Of a DNA stretch of 64,000 bases, positions 8,162 through 16,541 are shown piece by piece. Position numbers and translations under genes: made by a program. The stretch is from Candidatus Liberimonas magnetica. GTDB taxonomy: Bacteria; Elusimicrobiota; Endomicrobiia; Endomicrobiales; JAFGIL01. Within the stretch, counting starts at the first letter, position 1; every line of letters starts with the position of its first letter. The DNA lies in NCBI GenBank assembly GCA_020523885.1, contig JAJAPY010000007.1:117865-181864 (forward strand). Direction: 5' to 3'. The notes beneath the pieces were generated by a model. That model had not been told where the DNA came from. It did no database searches and saw only the letters and a program-made list of their open reading frames with translations.

Positions 8162-9181
8162 ATGATAAAAAGAATAGAAAACTTAATTGCAAGAACGAAC
8201 GGCATGCCAAGCCTAATAACCAGGGGCCCGGACCTGTTTTACCTGACAGGCATAAATCTGGACGGCTACTGGCTTTTGTTGGCCAAAAAAGAAGTTTTTG
8301 TCCTTACATCAGAAATGCTTGCAGGACAGTTAAAAGAGGCTTTACCGGATTTTTCGGTTATTGCAGGCAATAATTTGTTTGAATTATTAATCAATTTGTG
8401 TAAAAAGAACAGGTCGAAAAAATTAGGGGTTTCTTTAAATGAAATAAGTTATGCTTTAGGAAAAAAACTTGGCAAATCGATACAATTGGACGATATTTCC
8501 GGGCTGCTTAATGATCTAAGAGTAATAAAAGATGAAAATGAAATAAAAAACATAAAAATATCGTGCCGTATAGCTTATTTGGCTGCAAAGTATGCTCAAA
8601 AGTTCATAAAACCCGGAAACACCGAGATTGAAATTTATTACAAAATTGAAGAGTTTTTTTCAAAAAATCATGTCAAACAATCGTTCCCAACGATCGTTGC
8701 ATCCGGGCCTAACAGCTCTTTGCCTCATCATATAACTTCATATAGGAAAATCAGAAGAAATGATGTAGTTTTATTAGATCTGGGCTGTATATATAAAGGG
8801 TATTGTTCTGACTTGACAAGGACATTTTATTTAGGTAAAATCAACAAATCTCAAAAAGACGTTTACGGGTTAGTAAAGAAAGCAAAAGACACGGCTCTAA
8901 AATCTATTAAAAGCGGAGTAGAGTCAAGTAAAATAGATATGGCAGCAAGAAACGTGATAAAGCATGGCGGATATGGAGACAACTTTATCCATTCAACCGG
9001 ACACGGAGTGGGTATAGAAGTGCATGAACCGCCAAGACTTAGCAGTAAAGATAAAACAGTACTTAAAAACGGTATGGTAGTAACGGTCGAGCCCGGGATC
9101 TACCTGAAAGGCGAATTCGGGGTCAGGCTTGAGGATACTATTTTAGTGACAAGAAAAGGATATAAGGTCTTAACGGACTAA
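8162..9181 (+). CDS. pepQ: M24 family Xaa-Pro peptidase
   Basis: A 339-residue pita-bread-fold metallopeptidase expected to cleave Xaa-Pro bonds. The five metal ligands are visible: Asp in LLDLGC and SDLTRT, His in HSTGHGVG, Glu in TVEPGIY and in VRLEDT. The N-terminal creatinase-like domain is present. It begins an apparent run with efp, accB and accC, an order common in many bacteria, where a peptidase of this type precedes elongation factor P. No clear ribosome binding site is visible. Confidence 0.88.
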   Translation: MIKRIENLIARTNGMPSLITRGPDLFYLTGINLDGYWLLLAKKEVFVLTSEMLAGQLKEALPDFSVIAGNNLFELLINLCKKNRSKKLGVSLNEISYALGKKLGKSIQLDDISGLLNDLRVIKDENEIKNIKISCRIAYLAAKYAQKFIKPGNTEIEIYYKIEEFFSKNHVKQSFPTIVASGPNSSLPHHITSYRKIRRNDVVLLDLGCIYKGYCSDLTRTFYLGKINKSQKDVYGLVKKAKDTALKSIKSGVESSKIDMAARNVIKHGGYGDNFIHSTGHGVGIEVHEPPRLSSKDKTVLKNGMVVTVEPGIYLKGEFGVRLEDTILVTRKGYKVLTD

Positions 9182-9196
9182 GGGAAGGATTAAAAA

Positions 9197-9754
9197 ATGA
9201 TTTCGACGAGTGACATAAAGAACGGAGCCAACATTTTTGTGGAAAAACAGCCTTGCACGGTGATATGGTTTCAGCACCACAAACCCGGCAAAGGCGGAGC
9301 TATGCTAAGGACAAAGCTGAAAAACCTGCGCACAGGAGCTATCGTAGAGCGGACATTTAAATCCGGTGAAAGGTTTGATGAGGTAGATGTTGAACAGCGA
9401 AAAAAACAGTATTTGTATGCGGATAATGATAATTTTTATTTCATGGATGCTGAAACCTACGAACAAATAGGTTTTCCTAAAGAAAAAATGAAGCTGGAAG
9501 GCTCGTATTTAACAGAAAATCTTGAAGTGACCGCATTATATCTTGAAGGAGAGCTTGTAAATATAACTCTTCCGCTGTCCGTTGTGCTTACAGTTACAGG
9601 CACGGTGGTAGGGGCTAAAGGAGATACTGTCTCGGGCGCTACTAAACCAGCAACCGTTGAAACAGGCTTAGAAGTGATGGTCCCCTTGTTCATCAAAGAA
9701 GGCGATAAAATAAGGGTTGATACAAGGACCGGCGAGTATCTTGAAAGAGCGTAA
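9197..9754 (+). CDS. efp: Elongation factor P
   Basis: A 185-residue EF-P that relieves ribosome stalling at proline stretches. KOW-like domain 1 carries the modification-site loop HHKPGKGGA with the conserved lysine; the family signature VTGTVVGAKGDTVSGATKPA is present near the C terminus. The AGGGAAGG site lies before ATG 9197. No EpmA-type modification gene is seen in the window. It sits 15 bp after the peptidase gene. Confidence 0.96.
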   Translation: MISTSDIKNGANIFVEKQPCTVIWFQHHKPGKGGAMLRTKLKNLRTGAIVERTFKSGERFDEVDVEQRKKQYLYADNDNFYFMDAETYEQIGFPKEKMKLEGSYLTENLEVTALYLEGELVNITLPLSVVLTVTGTVVGAKGDTVSGATKPATVETGLEVMVPLFIKEGDKIRVDTRTGEYLERA

Positions 9755-9763
9755 TAATTTTAT

Positions 9764-9795
9764 TAGGTAAACGGGAAACGGTAAAAGGTAGACGG
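9764..9795. repeat. Single-arm heptad repeat (GGTAAAC type)
   Basis: Units AGGTAAA, CGGGAAA, CGGTAAA, AGGTAGA, CGG occupy the efp-accB gap at a 7-bp period. Unlike most copies there is no facing inverted arm. Confidence 0.8.
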
Positions 9796-9813
9796 ATTAT
9801 TTGAGGGGTAAAT

Positions 9814-10236
9814 ATGGATCAAAAAGAAATAAAACAATTTTTAGTATCGTTCAAGAACACCGACCTGGAAGAAGTACGCTTTGAATCCGACGATCTGAAA
9901 ATTTATTTTAGGAAAGGCGAGCCTGAAGTCATAGAACCAAAGGTAAAGGCCGAAGAAAAAAAAGAAATTACAGAAGAAGAAATAAAAGTCATACCTATCA
10001 AATCTCCCATGGTCGGCACTTTTTTTAGCTCCGAATCGAATGACCACCCGCCGTTTGTCATAGAGGGCAACCATGTCAAGCCGGGGCAGAAGATAGGGAT
10101 AATCGAAGCGATGAAGATAATGAAGGACGTAAATTCGAATCTAGGCGGCAAGATAGTAAAGGTATTTGTAAAAGACAGGCAGCCGGTCGAATACGGCCAG
10201 GAATTGTTTTTAGTCGATACGGAGGACGTAAAATAA
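9814..10236 (+). CDS. accB: Biotin carboxyl carrier protein of acetyl-CoA carboxylase
   Basis: A 140-residue carrier protein. The C-terminal biotinyl domain has the attachment motif EAMKIMKDV (canonical EAMKM), with the lysine as biotin site. The N-terminal part begins with the usual KEIKQFLVSF helix; the middle linker is Lys/Glu-rich. It supplies carboxybiotin for malonyl-CoA synthesis and pairs with the following accC. ATG 9814 has a GAGGGG site. Confidence 0.95.
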   Translation: MDQKEIKQFLVSFKNTDLEEVRFESDDLKIYFRKGEPEVIEPKVKAEEKKEITEEEIKVIPIKSPMVGTFFSSESNDHPPFVIEGNHVKPGQKIGIIEAMKIMKDVNSNLGGKIVKVFVKDRQPVEYGQELFLVDTEDVK

Positions 10237-10252
10237 TAGATATAAAAATTAA

Positions 10253-10346
10253 AAATTAAAGATGTAATTATAAACGTAACCTGTAATTCATAACCCGAAA
10301 TCCCTTTTTGCGGGTTACGGGTTACGGGTAGCGGGTAGCGAGGAAT
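10253..10346. repeat. Heptad inverted-arm repeat (GGGTTAC type)
   Basis: In the accB-accC gap, the right arm (10310-10340) is a near-perfect heptad run, GGGTTAC twice then GGGTAGC twice. The left arm (10274-10297) holds degenerate inverse units (CGTAACC, CATAACC). AT-rich heptads precede it. The arms flank a 12-bp spacer. Confidence 0.85.
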
Positions 10347-10349
10347 AAT

Positions 10350-11702
10350 ATGTTCAATAAAATTTTGATCGCAAATAGAGGCGAGATAGCCTGCAGGATA
10401 ATTCACGCCTGTAAGGAACTCGGGATAAAGACAGTTGCCGTCCATTCCGAAGCAGATAAGGATTGCCTGCATGTAAAGCTTTCCGATGAATCCATCTGCA
10501 TAGGCCCGGGGCCTGCAAGGGAAAGCTACCTGAACATTCCGAGCATAATATCTGCGGCCGAGATATCAGGTTCGGACGCTATCCATCCGGGTTACGGTTT
10601 TTTGGCTGAGAATACGTATTTTGCCGATGTCTGCGAGTCGTGCGGTATAAAGTTCATAGGGCCCAGCAAGGAATCAATAGAAAAAATGGGCGATAAGGTA
10701 CAGGCTCGTAAACTAATGGCAAAAGCAGGGGTCCCTATAATACCCGGTTACGACGGCCCTATATCGGTTGATGACCCGGACCTTGCCAAGATAGCAAAAA
10801 AGATAGGGTACCCGGTCATAGTAAAAGCTTCTGCCGGCGGCGGCGGAAAAGGGATGAGGGTAGTCCAATCTGAGGACGCCTTAAAAAATGCTATAGCCAT
10901 GGCGCAGACCGAAGCAAAAGCAGCTTTTAATAATGACAATGTTTACATTGAAAAATATATAGAAGAACCCCGGCATATAGAATTCCAGATACTGGGCGAT
11001 TCTAACGGCAAAGTCGTTTACCTGCCTGAGCGCGATTGTTCTATCCAGAGGCGGCACCAGAAGCTTGTCGAGGAGAGCCCGTCGCCTTTTATCAGTACGT
11101 CTCTGCGCAAAAAAATGGGCAAGGCAGCCCGCCATGCTGCCGAAGCCGTAGATTATGTTACTGTAGGGACCATAGAGTTCCTTGTAGACAAGCACGAACA
11201 CTTTTATTTCATGGAAATGAACACACGCATACAGGTAGAACACCCGGTAACTGAGATGGTAACAGGCATTGACCTTGTCAAAGAACAGATACGCCTTGCT
11301 GCGGGCGAGCGCCTGAAATATGATTCCGATGACATCGATATACTCGGCCATGCGATCGAGTGCAGGATTAATGCGGAGGACCCGGACAAAGATTTTATAC
11401 CCTGCCCGGGAAAGATCGAGCGGTTTATAGCGCCCGGCGGACCAGGTACAAGGATAGAGACGCACCTTTATTCAGGTTATACCATACCTCCTTTTTACGA
11501 CAGCCTTATAGCAAAGGTCATAGCTCTTGGTTCTAACAGAAAAGAGGCGATAGCAAGGATGACAAGGATCCTTGACGAGATAATTTTAGAAGGCGTGAAA
11601 AACACCATTTCTTTGCAGAAAAAAATCATGAGGAACGAAGCTTTTGAAAAAGCGGAAGTCTGCACTGATTTTCTGCCCAAAAATATATTTAACAAAAAAT
11701 AA
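10350..11702 (+). CDS. accC: Biotin carboxylase subunit of acetyl-CoA carboxylase
   Basis: A 450-residue ATP-grasp enzyme that carboxylates the biotin on AccB. Visible are the N-terminal NRGEIACRI, the glycine-rich ATP loop SAGGGGKGMR, the RDCSIQRRHQK motif and the EMNTRIQVEHPVTE catalytic stretch. Length matches the family. Genes for AccA and AccD are not in this window. Confidence 0.96.
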   Translation: MFNKILIANRGEIACRIIHACKELGIKTVAVHSEADKDCLHVKLSDESICIGPGPARESYLNIPSIISAAEISGSDAIHPGYGFLAENTYFADVCESCGIKFIGPSKESIEKMGDKVQARKLMAKAGVPIIPGYDGPISVDDPDLAKIAKKIGYPVIVKASAGGGGKGMRVVQSEDALKNAIAMAQTEAKAAFNNDNVYIEKYIEEPRHIEFQILGDSNGKVVYLPERDCSIQRRHQKLVEESPSPFISTSLRKKMGKAARHAAEAVDYVTVGTIEFLVDKHEHFYFMEMNTRIQVEHPVTEMVTGIDLVKEQIRLAAGERLKYDSDDIDILGHAIECRINAEDPDKDFIPCPGKIERFIAPGGPGTRIETHLYSGYTIPPFYDSLIAKVIALGSNRKEAIARMTRILDEIILEGVKNTISLQKKIMRNEAFEKAEVCTDFLPKNIFNKK

Positions 11703-11712
11703 AAACTGGATA

Positions 11713-11740
11713 AATGGTAGACGGTAGATGGCAAACGGGG
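11713..11740. repeat. Single-arm heptad repeat (CGGTAGA type)
   Basis: ATGGTAG, ACGGTAG, ATGGCAA, ACGGGG follow at a 7-bp period between accC and gmhA. It belongs to the GGTAAAC-type family and ends a few bases before the gmhA start. Confidence 0.75.
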
Positions 11741-11747
11741 AAACAAT

Positions 11748-12326
11748 ATGAAAGAAAAAATAGCAAAATTAATCAGCGACAGTATAGAGGCAAAACAAAA
11801 AATGTTGTCGGCCGAACAAGTCCTAGTTATAGAGGGCATCGCAAATAAGCTTATTGGTGCTTACCGCTCATGCAAGAAAATGGTCGCTTTCGGGAACGGC
11901 GGTTCTGCCAGCGATGCGGCGCATTTTGCCGGTGAAATGGTCTCCCGTTTTGAGAAAGACCGCAGGGCCCTTCCTGCCATAGCCTTTACTACGAATATGT
12001 CTACGATAACTTCTATAGGCAACGATTACAGTTATGAGAATATATTTTCAAGACAGGTTGAAGCTTTGGTCCAGGAAGGCGATGTGGTAATCGCTATATC
12101 AACAAGCGGCAGCTCTCCCAATGTGCTCAAGGCCGTGGAAGAAGCAAAAAAGCTTAAGGCAGTAACCGTAGGTTTTACAGGGGCAAAAGACTGCAAGCTG
12201 AAAAAAGTAACAGACTTATGTTTCTGTGCTCCAAGCACAGTTACCGGAAGGATACAGGAATGTCACATTCTTGCTATTCATATAATCTGCGCTTTGGTAG
12301 AGGAGAGTCTTTTTGGCAAAAAATAG
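11748..12326 (+). CDS. gmhA: Sedoheptulose 7-phosphate isomerase
   Basis: A 192-residue SIS-domain isomerase for the first step of ADP-heptose synthesis, used in lipopolysaccharide cores. It has the FGNGGSASDAAHFAGE motif, the SRFEKDR segment and the second phosphate loop STSGSSPN. The gene overlaps the next heptose gene by 14 bp, pointing to translational coupling. Its presence supports a Gram-negative envelope. Confidence 0.95.
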   Translation: MKEKIAKLISDSIEAKQKMLSAEQVLVIEGIANKLIGAYRSCKKMVAFGNGGSASDAAHFAGEMVSRFEKDRRALPAIAFTTNMSTITSIGNDYSYENIFSRQVEALVQEGDVVIAISTSGSSPNVLKAVEEAKKLKAVTVGFTGAKDCKLKKVTDLCFCAPSTVTGRIQECHILAIHIICALVEESLFGKK

Positions 12327-12798
12327 CCCTTCTAAAGTCCGATCAAGAAAATCGTTAAAACAAACACTCATACGTTTAAAGAACAAAGGGAAAAAAATTG
12401 TTTTTACTAACGGTTGTTTTGACCTTTTACACCTCGGGCATATAAAGCTTTTTAAAAAAGCAAAAACTCTGGGCGATATCCTGGTGATAGGGCTTAATTC
12501 CGATTCCTCTTTAAAGAAACTGAAAGGCCCTTTGCGGCCTCTTGTAAAGGAAGGAGCAAGGGCGCAGGTTTTGGCCTGCCTTGAACCGGTTGATTACATA
12601 ACGATTTTTGGCGAAGAGACGCCGGAAAAACTTATTATGGAATTAAAACCGGACGTCCTGGTCAAAGGTGGAGATTATAGGTTAAATGAAATAGCCGGAA
12701 GGCAATACGTTAAAAAGGTCTACATTTTCCCTGTTATTAAAGGGTATTCAACGACAAGTTTAATAAAGAAAATAGTAAAGGTCTATGGCAACAAATAA
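12313..12798 (+). CDS. rfaE2: Heptose 1-phosphate adenylyltransferase (RfaE2 type)
   Basis: A 161-residue nucleotidyltransferase that activates D-glycero-beta-D-manno-heptose 1-phosphate to the ADP-sugar. The motif FTNGCFDLLHLGHI contains the HxGH signature, followed by GLNSDSSLKKLKGP and the C-terminal GYSTTSLIKKI. Only the cytidylyltransferase-like half of HldE is present; the kinase half must be elsewhere. The start is a TTG inside the end of gmhA. The 3' end overlaps the first ATG of the thiD2 frame. Confidence 0.93.
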   Translation: MAKNSPSKVRSRKSLKQTLIRLKNKGKKIVFTNGCFDLLHLGHIKLFKKAKTLGDILVIGLNSDSSLKKLKGPLRPLVKEGARAQVLACLEPVDYITIFGEETPEKLIMELKPDVLVKGGDYRLNEIAGRQYVKKVYIFPVIKGYSTTSLIKKIVKVYGNK

Positions 12799-13216
12799 AA
12801 TGCAAAATGCAAAATGCAAAATGCAAAATGAACTGCGTTTGATAGATGCGAATTTAAACAGGTGCAGGGAAGGCTTAAGAGTTATTGAAGATACCTTGCG
12901 TTTTATTTTAGATGACGGCAAACTCTATAAAAAAGTAAGGTCTTTGCGCCACAAACTGGAAACAGGTACGAAAAAGCTTTATCCGGAACTGATCTCAAAC
13001 AGGGACAGTTCTAGAGATGCCGGACGCAGTATTAAAGAAGGCAGAAGAGGAAGCATTAAGGGTATCCTTATAGCGAACTTCAAGCGCAGCCAGGAATCCC
13101 TTAGGGTCCTTGAAGAATACAGCCGTTTAATAGCGTCCGGGGCAGGAAGAAGTTTTAAGGAAATCAGGTACAGTGTCTACGATATAGAAAAAAAAGCCCT
13201 TACGGATATGAAATAA
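12785..13216 (+). CDS. thiD2: ThiD2-family HMP-phosphate kinase domain protein
   Basis: A stand-alone ThiD2 domain of roughly 125 residues, recognised from LIDANLNRCREGLRVIEDTLRF, the RDAGRSIKE segment and SQESLRVLEEYSRL. ThiD2 domains, often fused to ThiE, have been described as hydroxymethylpyrimidine-phosphate kinases that replace ThiD. Placement directly before thiC, which makes HMP-P, fits that role. The first 15 codons are heptad-repeat DNA, so the true start is uncertain: in-frame ATGs are at 12785, 12800 and 12821. The stop overlaps the thiC start by one base. Confidence 0.8.
   Translation: MATNKMQNAKCKMQNELRLIDANLNRCREGLRVIEDTLRFILDDGKLYKKVRSLRHKLETGTKKLYPELISNRDSSRDAGRSIKEGRRGSIKGILIANFKRSQESLRVLEEYSRLIASGAGRSFKEIRYSVYDIEKKALTDMK
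12797..12830 (+). repeat. Heptad repeat (AAAATGC type) inside the thiD2 start
   Basis: AAAATGC is repeated four to five times almost perfectly and is translated at the N terminus of the thiD2 frame as MQNAKCKMQN. Each unit holds an ATG; two of these are in frame with thiD2. Confidence 0.85.
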
Positions 13217-14478
13217 TGACTATCTTAGAGTTACTCAAAAAAAATAAGGTTGATGATTGTATAAAGACCGTAGCGCAGAAAGAAGGTCTGCCGGAACAGA
13301 CTATAGTTGACGGGCTTGTAAAAGGAGAGATAGTAATCCCAAAGAATATAAACAGGCAGATAAAAAAACTCTGCGGGATAGGTAAAGGGCTTAAAACAAA
13401 GGTCAATGCGAACATAGGAACTTCACCAGAACGTATCTCGGTAGATGAAGAGATGCAAAAACTTGATGCCGCGATCAGCGCAGGGGCTGATACCATAATG
13501 GACCTTTCAACCGGAGGGAACTTAAGGAAGATAAGAAAAACTATCCTTGAAAACTGCCCGGTCCCGTTGGGGACGGTCCCTATCTATCAGGTTGCCTGCC
13601 AGACAGTCGAGAAAGGCAAAAATATAACAAAGATGGAAAAAGGCGTTCTTTTTGACGTGATAGAAGAACAGGCACAGGAAGGCGTAGATTTCATGACTGT
13701 TCACTGCGGTGTCACAAAAGAAAGCGTAAGTTACTTAAAAAATAAAAAAAGGATAGCAGGCATAGTTTCAAGGGGCGGCGCTTTTCTTGCAAAATGGATA
13801 GGGGCAAATAACAGGGAAAATCCGTTATATGAAGATTTTGACAGGCTGCTTTCTATAGCAAAAAAATATGATGTCACTCTAAGCCTTGGGGACGGACTGA
13901 GGCCTGGGTGCCTGGCGGACGCGTCCGATAAAGCTCAGATGGCAGAGTTAAAGATATTGGGAGAACTTGTCTTGCGGTGCAGGAAAGCTGCTGTCCAGTC
14001 CATGGTTGAAGGTCCCGGGCATATGCCTCTAGGCCAGATACAGGGGCATGTAAAAGAGGCAAAAAAACTTATTTTTGATGCTCCATACTATCTCTTGGGC
14101 CCTCTTGTTACGGATGTTGCTGCAGGCTATGACCATATAACCTCTGCCATCGGCGGAGCAATAGCGGCGTCTTCCGGAGCTGATTTTTTGTGTTATGTAA
14201 CCCCGTCGGAACATTTGAGGCTCCCGGATAAAAGCGACGTTTATCAGGGTGTTATGGCCTCAAGGATTGCAGGGCATGCCGCTGACATCGCAAAAGGCAT
14301 TAAAGGCGCAAGGGCATGGGATGACGAGTTCTCCAGAAACCGCAAGAGCCTGAATTGGGAAAAGCAGGAAGAAATGGCGTTGGACCCGGAGAAATTCAAA
14401 GCCGAAAGAAGTAAAATGCTTCCGAAAGATCCGAAAGTTTGCACAATGTGCGGCGAGTTTTGCGCTATGAAGGATTGA
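13216..14478 (+). CDS. thiC: Phosphomethylpyrimidine synthase
   Basis: A 420-residue radical-SAM-type enzyme making HMP phosphate from aminoimidazole ribotide. It has GADTIMDLSTGG, the EGVDFMTVHCG strand, the VEGPGHMPLGQI motif, and the C-terminal FeS cluster motif CTMCGEFCAMKD (CxxCxxxxC). Length fits the shorter ThiC class. I saw no TPP riboswitch in the short leader; it is coupled to thiD2 by a one-base overlap. Confidence 0.96.
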   Translation: MTILELLKKNKVDDCIKTVAQKEGLPEQTIVDGLVKGEIVIPKNINRQIKKLCGIGKGLKTKVNANIGTSPERISVDEEMQKLDAAISAGADTIMDLSTGGNLRKIRKTILENCPVPLGTVPIYQVACQTVEKGKNITKMEKGVLFDVIEEQAQEGVDFMTVHCGVTKESVSYLKNKKRIAGIVSRGGAFLAKWIGANNRENPLYEDFDRLLSIAKKYDVTLSLGDGLRPGCLADASDKAQMAELKILGELVLRCRKAAVQSMVEGPGHMPLGQIQGHVKEAKKLIFDAPYYLLGPLVTDVAAGYDHITSAIGGAIAASSGADFLCYVTPSEHLRLPDKSDVYQGVMASRIAGHAADIAKGIKGARAWDDEFSRNRKSLNWEKQEEMALDPEKFKAERSKMLPKDPKVCTMCGEFCAMKD

Positions 14479-14534
14479 ATTCGGGATAAAAATTTTATTC
14501 TCGCTTGTTGGAATAAATATAAAGGAAAAATTAT

Positions 14535-15134
14535 ATGAAAATTGCTTGTTTGGACCTTGAAGGGGTTTTGGTGCCTGAAATATGGATAGCTGTTTCAGAG
14601 AAAACTAAGATAACGGCTTTGAGGGCAACGACCAGGGATATTTCGGATTATGATGTCCTAATGCGGCAGCGATTGAAGTTATTAAAAGAAAATAATCTGA
14701 GTCTAAAGGCTATTCAGGAAGTGATCGGGCAGTTAAAGCCTCTTGACGGAGCTCTTGATTTTCTTAATTGGCTCAGAGAACGTTTTCAGGTGGCTATTTT
14801 GTCCGATACTTTCGATGAATTTGCTATGCCTCTAATGCGCCAGCTCGGTTATCCTATGCTTCTATGCCATCGTCTTGAAATTGATAAGAACGGGATGGTT
14901 ACAGGCTATAAATTAAGGCAAAAAGAAGCAAAACGCGAGTCTGTCAGAGCTTTTAAGGCCCTTAATTACCAGGTGGTCGCGGTTGGTGATTCCTATAACG
15001 ATACCCTGATGCTTTCGGAAGCGCATACCGGGATTTTGTTCAAGCCGCCGCAGAATGTAATAGATGATTTTCCTCAGTTTCCGGTAACGCGGAATTATGC
15101 TGAATTAAAAGATGTGTTGTTAAAAATGGTTTAA
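14535..15134 (+). CDS. thrH: ThrH-type phosphoserine phosphatase / homoserine phosphotransferase
   Basis: A 199-residue HAD-superfamily enzyme. Motif I is CLDLEGVLVPEIWI, the characteristic ThrH form, with the LSDTFDEF motif II region and the GDSYNDTLML motif IV. ThrH of Pseudomonas can dephosphorylate phosphoserine and transfer the phosphate to homoserine. Lying directly before lysC, it could serve threonine or serine synthesis here. Which activity dominates cannot be told from sequence. Confidence 0.88.
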   Translation: MKIACLDLEGVLVPEIWIAVSEKTKITALRATTRDISDYDVLMRQRLKLLKENNLSLKAIQEVIGQLKPLDGALDFLNWLRERFQVAILSDTFDEFAMPLMRQLGYPMLLCHRLEIDKNGMVTGYKLRQKEAKRESVRAFKALNYQVVAVGDSYNDTLMLSEAHTGILFKPPQNVIDDFPQFPVTRNYAELKDVLLKMV

Positions 15135-15159
15135 ACTGAAAAAATAAAAAGGCACTAAA

Positions 15160-16431
15160 ATGAAAAAATTTGTGGTAATGAAATTCGGCGGTTCGTCTGT
15201 CGCCGATGCCGAAAAAATAAAAAATGTTGCAAGGAAAGTCGTAAATAAAGAAAAAGAAGGGAATAAAGTTGTTGTAGTGGTTTCTGCCCCCGGGGATATG
15301 ACTGACGACCTTATAGCCCTGGCTGAAGGCATAACCAAAGACCCGGACGCAAGAGAGCTTGACATGCTTCTTGCCACCGGAGAACAGGCTTCTATAGCTC
15401 TTTTGTCGATGGCGATAAAAGACATTGGGTGGAAAGCGATTTCTTTGACGGGGCCGCAGGCAGGCATATATGCTGACACGACTTATACAAAAGCCAGGAT
15501 AACAAAAATAGTGCCTACCAAAGTCCACAATGAGCTGAACAAGGGGAATATCGTGATTGTCGCAGGTTTTCAGGGATTGAACCCCAATGACGATATTACA
15601 ACTCTGGGCCGCGGCGGGTCAGACCTTACAGCGGTTGCGCTTGCTGCAGCACTGAAAGCGGACCTATGCGAGATCTATACTGATGTAGACGGCGTTTATA
15701 CTACCGATCCCAGGCTTGTTAAAGAAGCCATGAAAATAGATTATATATCTTATGAAGAGATGCTTGAAATGGCCGGTTCCGGCGCGCAGGTAATGCAGGC
15801 ACGGAGCATAGAAGTGGCAAAAAAGTTCAATGTCGAGATACATGTGCGTTGTACTTTTAATGATAATCAGGGAACTATAATCACAGATGAAGCAAAAATT
15901 AATTCCGGGGAGGCTGCCTCATCGGCAGCCCGCCGGAGAGGTGGGAAAAAAATGGAAGAAGTAGTCGTATCAAGCGTGACTTATGACAAAAATCAGGTTA
16001 AATTCGCCATCCTTGGAGTCCCGGATAAACCCGGTATAGCGGCCCAGGTTTTCGGAAGTCTTGCGAACGCGGGCATTAACGTGGATATGATCATCCAATC
16101 TGCACCTAGGGAAAAATATAACGATATATCTTTTACCGTATCAAGGAGCGATATCAGGAAAGCCCGTGCAGTCATAGGGAAAGTCAAGCGTAAACTTGAC
16201 GCCGAGGAAGTTATTTACGACGACAAGATAGCGAAAGTCTCTATTGTCGGGGTCGGGATGCGGAGCTATCCCGGGGTCGCGTCCAAGATGTTCAAGACCT
16301 TGTCAAAAAACAATATAAATATAGACATGATATCTACGAGCGAAATAAAGATATCATGCGTGATTAAAGAAGCACAGGTCAATGAGGCCGTTGTTGCCCT
16401 TCACAAAGCATTCGGCCTTGGATCAAAATAA
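15160..16431 (+). CDS. lysC: Aspartate kinase
   Basis: A 423-residue kinase catalysing the first step from aspartate to lysine, threonine and methionine. The N terminus MKFGGSSVAD and the GRGGSDLTAVA motif mark the kinase domain; two ACT regulatory domains occupy about 265-423. The linker at about 248-264 is unusual: it is encoded by a perfect small hairpin and a purine-rich block (15912-15951). An in-frame ATG at 15952 follows with good spacing. A separate beta subunit (ACT domains only) may therefore be made, as known for Bacillus aspartokinase II. Confidence 0.95.
   Translation: MKKFVVMKFGGSSVADAEKIKNVARKVVNKEKEGNKVVVVVSAPGDMTDDLIALAEGITKDPDARELDMLLATGEQASIALLSMAIKDIGWKAISLTGPQAGIYADTTYTKARITKIVPTKVHNELNKGNIVIVAGFQGLNPNDDITTLGRGGSDLTAVALAAALKADLCEIYTDVDGVYTTDPRLVKEAMKIDYISYEEMLEMAGSGAQVMQARSIEVAKKFNVEIHVRCTFNDNQGTIITDEAKINSGEAASSAARRRGGKKMEEVVVSSVTYDKNQVKFAILGVPDKPGIAAQVFGSLANAGINVDMIIQSAPREKYNDISFTVSRSDIRKARAVIGKVKRKLDAEEVIYDDKIAKVSIVGVGMRSYPGVASKMFKTLSKNNINIDMISTSEIKISCVIKEAQVNEAVVALHKAFGLGSK
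15912..15954 (+). promoter_or_regulatory. Internal ribosome binding site and start within lysC
   Basis: GGCTGCC, a TCATC loop and GGCAGCC form a 7-bp stem, followed by GCCGGAGAGGTGGG and, six bases later, an ATG in frame with lysC. The resulting product would start MEEVVVSS and contain both ACT domains (159 residues). The arrangement hairpin, then GCCGGAG block, then start codon is the same as before the PASTA gene at 23431-23465. Confidence 0.6.
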
Positions 16432-16438
16432 AGGCTTC

Positions 16439-16530
16439 ATTGCAAATTGAAAAATGCAAATTGCAAATTGCAAAATAAGAAGGTAATTTTTCATTTTACA
16501 ATTTACATTTTGCAATTCCGCTTTAGCGGG
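16439..16530. repeat. Heptad inverted-arm repeat (AAATTGC type) with small hairpin
   Basis: Left arm 16439-16476 has units ATTGCAA, ATTGAAA, AATGCAA, ATTGCAA; the right arm 16485-16517 has TTTTTCA, TTTTACA, ATTTACA, TTTTGCA. It is followed by the compact hairpin CCGCT-TT-AGCGG at 16518-16529, close to the cimA start. Confidence 0.88.
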
Positions 16531-16541
16531 TTAGAGGTTAT

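Noticed and set aside
12785..13220. TPP riboswitch before thiD2-thiC
   Set aside because: The start overlaps the upstream gene and the leader is only a heptad repeat; no TPP motif is visible.
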